Below, piece by piece: positions 7,157 to 9,520 of a stretch of 9,520 nt of DNA. The stretch comes from an uncultured Gammaproteobacteria bacterium (GTDB lineage: Bacteria; Pseudomonadota; Gammaproteobacteria; Pseudomonadales; Azotimanducaceae_A). How positions within the stretch are numbered: the first letter of the stretch is position 1; each line of letters starts with the position of its first letter. A program made the translations under genes and the position numbers. Location: assembly GCA_913041025.1 (NCBI GenBank), contig CAJWGQ010000108.1:1-9520 (forward strand), written 5' to 3'. The notes under the pieces are model-generated. The model saw only the letters and a list, made by a program, of their open reading frames with translations, searched no databases and had not been told where the DNA came from.

Positions 7157-7172
7157 GAAATCCTAAGAATTA

Positions 7173-7214
7173 GCCTCAATCATCGCCTCGAGTCTAGAGG
7201 CAGATGATTGAGGC
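7173..7214. terminator. Long near-perfect hairpin between convergent genes
   Basis: GCCTCAATCATC (7173-7184) pairs perfectly with GATGATTGAGGC (7203-7214). The inner GCCTC (7185-7189) pairs with GAGGC (7197-7201), leaving a 7-base loop and one bulged A at 7202, about 17 bp in all. It lies between the stop at 7156 (plus) and the stop at 7244 (minus). There is no clean T-run on the plus side; the minus side continues TAATTCTTAGG, which is somewhat better. It is best read as a bidirectional terminator or 3'-end stabiliser. Confidence 0.6.
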
Positions 7215-7243
7215 CTCTCCATACACCGAACTCAATACACGCT

Positions 7244-8479
7244 CTAAATACGGATTCCACTGATCCCCACAGGAGCACTTTCACCACCCTTGCGAGCTGA
7301 CCCTACGATCTCCCGCAAAGTGTAAGGAGCAGAAAGCTCATCCTTCGTAGAATTTGGGCCCAATTCTCCGACTCGATGGTATTCGCCACGATCGGCGGCG
7401 AGCCTAAACTCAACAATCGACCCTGCGAGTTCGCCTGGAAGTCCTCTAGCGCCAAAACCGTGGCCCTCATTCGTCTGTCCGCCAGTGGTCGCTTGATAAC
7501 CCATTCGATGCAGTAGTTTTTCACTGGCTCTTTCAAGAACCTCAGGTCGTACTGACAACATCCAGTTTTCCTGCTGGCGCATCCACGACTTTTGCATCCC
7601 ATTCAACATGACGATCCGAGGCTCATCCGTGTGATTTATCCCGGTACCATGAAGGAGACGACCATCCGTGATCACCATCGTCCCAGCCTCAGCATCGACA
7701 TTGATTGCTGGAGGAAGCTTACCAACGGGTCTTCTGTCTCGCACCGCATCAGATAACGTTATGTGGCTACCTGGGATGACCAGAGTACCGCCATTTTTCT
7801 CATCGATGTCGGAAATAGCAGTCAACACGTTTACGGACATGGGGCTGCGGGAATCGGGATCATTCCCTTGATCCTGGTGTAGTGCTTGAGGTACGCCACC
7901 TTTAAGTGAGATAGCTCCGATCAGAGAAGTGGAAATCCACCCCGGACCCAGAGCCTCGGTGACTAACTGTTCGATAAGAGGACCGCCCTGAACCTGACTT
8001 GGATGCTGCTCAATGAGTAACTCAAAACAGCGCCCTTTGTTAACGCAGCAATTTATGTTCTGCCCGCTCGGAGTCTTTTGAGCAATGCCGGCAAGCCTCT
8101 CTCCCTCCGCCTGTTCGAGAACCCGATGTCTAACAATTCTGACTTGCTCTTCAGAGAGCGCTTCCTCGACTTTGCAGTATCCCCAACGAAGCATGTCTTT
8201 TCTTAGCTGGACAATATCTTTAGTGGGCCGCGGTAAGTCCTGATCCCGCCAATAGGAGTGCTTCGCGCCGCTGGTTGTGTCGTAGTAAGAACCGGGCCTA
8301 AATTCCCAATTACCCCAGTCTTTGCCTCGACAGGGCGGGACAAAATAGATTTCAGGATTATTCTCAAGTACTGATTTCATTGGTTCCTGAGAACTAATCT
8401 CTTCTCGGTACATCTGATCAGCCGGTCCTGACATTGCCTTGATATTTTCAGGATTAAATTCTTCTGGAATAAAGTTCAT
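7244..8479 (-). CDS. Phytanoyl-CoA dioxygenase (PhyH)-type Fe(II)/2-oxoglutarate oxygenase, long form
   Basis: This 411-residue protein is the paralogue of the one at 2300-3493. Shared stretches include KHSYWRDQDLPRPTKD (74-88 region), VLEQAEGERLAGI (120-132), VQGGPLIEQL (163-172), ALHQDQG, GKLPPAINV and GEYHRVGELGP in the tail. The iron ligands are H201 and D203 (ALHQDQG) and H277 (LLHGTGIN), with R288 suited to 2-oxoglutarate. NGGTLVIPGSH (229-239) is the canonical form of a motif that is one glycine shorter in the paralogue. The role is probably hydroxylation of an unknown organic acid or CoA ester in the cytosol. An AAGGAGGGAGG ribosome-binding site fixes ATG 8479. It lies 97 bp downstream of the flavin-type gene on the same strand and has its own candidate promoter. 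Confidence 0.9.
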   Translation of the reverse strand: MNFIPEEFNPENIKAMSGPADQMYREEISSQEPMKSVLENNPEIYFVPPCRGKDWGNWEFRPGSYYDTTSGAKHSYWRDQDLPRPTKDIVQLRKDMLRWGYCKVEEALSEEQVRIVRHRVLEQAEGERLAGIAQKTPSGQNINCCVNKGRCFELLIEQHPSQVQGGPLIEQLVTEALGPGWISTSLIGAISLKGGVPQALHQDQGNDPDSRSPMSVNVLTAISDIDEKNGGTLVIPGSHITLSDAVRDRRPVGKLPPAINVDAEAGTMVITDGRLLHGTGINHTDEPRIVMLNGMQKSWMRQQENWMLSVRPEVLERASEKLLHRMGYQATTGGQTNEGHGFGARGLPGELAGSIVEFRLAADRGEYHRVGELGPNSTKDELSAPYTLREIVGSARKGGESAPVGISGIRI

Positions 8480-8487
8480 GTTTTTAA

Positions 8488-8498
8488 CCTCCCTCCTT
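8488..8498 (-). promoter_or_regulatory. Strong ribosome-binding site for the dioxygenase starting at 8479
   Basis: On the minus strand AAGGAGGGAGG ends eight bases upstream of ATG 8479. It is one of the two strongest Shine-Dalgarno sequences in the window; the other precedes the paralogous dioxygenase at 3493. Confidence 0.75.
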
Positions 8499-8512
8499 AT
8501 AACCGAATCTTA

Positions 8513-8540
8513 ATTATGTCTCTCGCATTTTTCATTACAA
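8513..8540 (-). promoter_or_regulatory. Candidate promoter for the dioxygenase starting at 8479
   Basis: On the minus strand TTGTAA (8540-8535) precedes CATAAT (8518-8513) with a 16-base spacer. The -10 matches five of six and the -35 four of six. Transcription would begin near 8506, giving a short leader that contains the strong ribosome-binding site. It suggests the dioxygenase can be expressed separately from the upstream gene. Confidence 0.4.
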
Positions 8541-8576
8541 CCGCATGTAAACAGATTTATAAATTGATTAAGCTTT

Positions 8577-8999
8577 CTATTGTTGAGGATCTAGGCGCAA
8601 GATGTTGCGCTGCGGCGGAAAGCCCATCAAAAACCTCACCACGAAAGGCAATGGAAACGCCTCTGCAACCGCCTCAAACTCTCGCCCAGCAATAGGAACT
8701 GCCAAGTAGTCACTCTTAGAATCATTTAACTCGACAACGATATTCGGATCTTTGATCGCTTGGTGATACCAAGCCCTGGGCCAATGATGAGCTGACACAT
8801 AAATTGATTGATCAACCATTACATAGGTAATTCTGCGAGGGTCAGGGTGTCCTGCAGAGTCTGTAGTCGTCATAACCAGATTCTTCAGTCTCTCTGACTC
8901 AATGGTAGGCTGAAAAACACCCAAAAAAACCGCCTCAAAGAGAAACACCAATGAAACGTAACCAACAAATAAATATCCAACCACTTTCAACAATTTCAC
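8577..8999 (-). CDS. Membrane-anchored split-barrel protein, Ddn/nitroreductase-like (DUF385-type)
   Basis: The product has 140 residues. It starts with GTG at 8999, supported by GAGGA (9011-9007) seven bases upstream. Residues 5-28 form one hydrophobic segment (KVVGYLFVGYVSLVFLFEAVFLGV), so the protein is anchored in the inner membrane. The remainder resembles the flavin or deazaflavin split-barrel fold of the F420-dependent nitroreductase/Ddn group. Visible features are RRITYVMVDQSIYVS near 55-69, then WPRAWYHQAIKDPNIVVEL (73-91) and a closing FLMGFPPQRNILRL segment. In that family WYH followed by a short helix and NP.V.V lines the cofactor site. Whether the cofactor is F420, FMN or haem cannot be told; many gammaproteobacteria are not known to make F420. 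It is upstream of the dioxygenase at 7244-8479. Confidence 0.7.
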   Translation of the reverse strand: MKLLKVVGYLFVGYVSLVFLFEAVFLGVFQPTIESERLKNLVMTTTDSAGHPDPRRITYVMVDQSIYVSAHHWPRAWYHQAIKDPNIVVELNDSKSDYLAVPIAGREFEAVAEAFPLPFVVRFLMGFPPQRNILRLDPQQ

Positions 9000-9261
9000 G
9001 TATCAATCCTCACTAATCCAAGCATGACCCCTCAACCGACTAATTCTTTCAAAATAAAAACGGAATATTTTACTTTAATGAATAATCGATTCCCTCAGCA
9101 GATACAGACTAACGAAATATTTCCTGACAAACCTAACAAGTAACCAACCCGATATCAAAATACGAACTCCAACAAAAATCCTAAACAGATTGATTTCAAC
9201 CTAGGTCGCCTATTCACTTTTTAATCGGTAAGCTGTGGAGACGAATAAGGGAGAAAACCAC
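9000..9261. other. AT-rich intergenic region between divergent genes
   Basis: This 262-bp gap separates the minus-strand split-barrel gene from the plus-strand amidohydrolase and should carry promoters for both. I found no coding frame with family resemblance and no RNA gene. TTGATT (9190-9195) with TATTCA (9211-9216) is a poor promoter candidate because the spacer is only 15 bases. AAGGGAG (9247-9253) is the ribosome-binding site of the amidohydrolase. Confidence 0.5.
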
Positions 9262-9520
9262 ATGACAGACCTTTTGATCAAAAATGCCAAAATTATCGAT
9301 GGCACAGGAGCGCCTTCCTTCATTGGCAACATAGCGATAGAAAACGATGTCATTACAGCCGTCACGACAGGTGAACAAGATTCAAACGAAGCCAAGCTTA
9401 CTATCGACGCGAAAGGCGATTTGGTAACCCCAGGGTTTGTTGATATACACACTCACTACGATGGCCAGGTTTGCTGGGACAAGCTGGTTACACCCAGCAG
9501 CTGGCATGGAGTAACGACCA
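9262..9520 (+). CDS. N-acyl-D-amino-acid deacylase/D-aminoacylase-type amidohydrolase (3' end outside window)
   Basis: Eighty-six residues are visible before the window ends. MTDLLIKNAKIIDGTGAPSF is the typical start of the amidohydrolase superfamily. GFVDIHTHYDGQ (58-69) holds the metal-binding HxH pair, H63 and H65. The following CWDKLVTPSSWHGVTT closely resembles the D-aminoacylase branch, whose members hydrolyse N-acyl-D-amino acids or related amides. Members of this branch are usually close to 500 residues or longer, so most of the catalytic barrel is missing here. AAGGGAG eight bases upstream supports ATG 9262. It diverges from the split-barrel gene, so it begins a separate transcript running out of the window. 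The exact substrate class is uncertain; related genes are also annotated as dihydroorotase-like or N-acyl-D-glutamate deacylase. Confidence 0.87.
   Translation, partial: MTDLLIKNAKIIDGTGAPSFIGNIAIENDVITAVTTGEQDSNEAKLTIDAKGDLVTPGFVDIHTHYDGQVCWDKLVTPSSWHGVTT

Noticed and set aside
9210..9452. An 80-residue minus-strand frame overlapping the amidohydrolase start
   Set aside because: The plus-strand frame carries the HxH motif and a good ribosome-binding site; the minus frame has neither.
1..9520. CRISPR arrays, insertion sequences, tRNA genes or phage genes
   Set aside because: I looked for regularly spaced repeats, transposase-like frames, terminal inverted repeats and cloverleaf signatures, and found none.

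Overview
The window looks like chromosomal DNA of a free-living, probably marine, gammaproteobacterium or similar uncultivated pseudomonadote. This is inferred from moderate GC content, short intergenic gaps, Shine-Dalgarno starts and the gene mix: CaiB/BaiF transferase, several phytanoyl-CoA-type dioxygenases, DUF1330, a D-aminoacylase-type amidohydrolase and short secreted proteins of unknown function. No rRNA, tRNA, CRISPR array, transposase or phage gene was seen, so the taxonomic placement is tentative.

Layout. At the left edge is a truncated minus-strand carboxymuconolactone decarboxylase/AhpD-like gene. Divergent from it is a small exported or membrane-anchored protein (715-963), followed by a class III CoA-transferase (1066-2232), both on plus. 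Two iron/2-oxoglutarate dioxygenase genes follow on minus: 2300-3493, and 3669-4853, which is fused to a Nudix-like C-terminal domain. They are separated by a probable intrinsic terminator. A DUF1330 gene (4999-5286, plus) converges on a secreted-protein gene (5354-6136, minus). That gene is divergent from a related secreted-protein gene (6386-7156, plus). A third dioxygenase (7244-8479, minus), paralogous to the one at 2300-3493, lies downstream of a membrane-anchored flavin split-barrel protein (8577-8999, minus). The right edge holds the start of an N-acyl-D-amino-acid deacylase-type amidohydrolase (9262 onward, plus).

How the genes may work together. The dioxygenases keep the residues needed for Fe(II) and 2-oxoglutarate chemistry, and the CoA-transferase keeps its catalytic aspartate. 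A reasonable inference is an accessory catabolic or modification locus in which carboxylic acids are activated as CoA thioesters and hydroxylated, with amide hydrolysis and redox helpers nearby. The substrate cannot be read from the sequence, and the mixed orientations mean this is not one operon.

Most unusual are the dioxygenase-Nudix-like fusion with a degenerate Nudix box, and the divergent pair of secreted proteins. Each secreted protein appears to be built from two copies of a roughly 90-residue module with paired cysteines. Two strong hairpins mark the two convergent gene ends around this pair.
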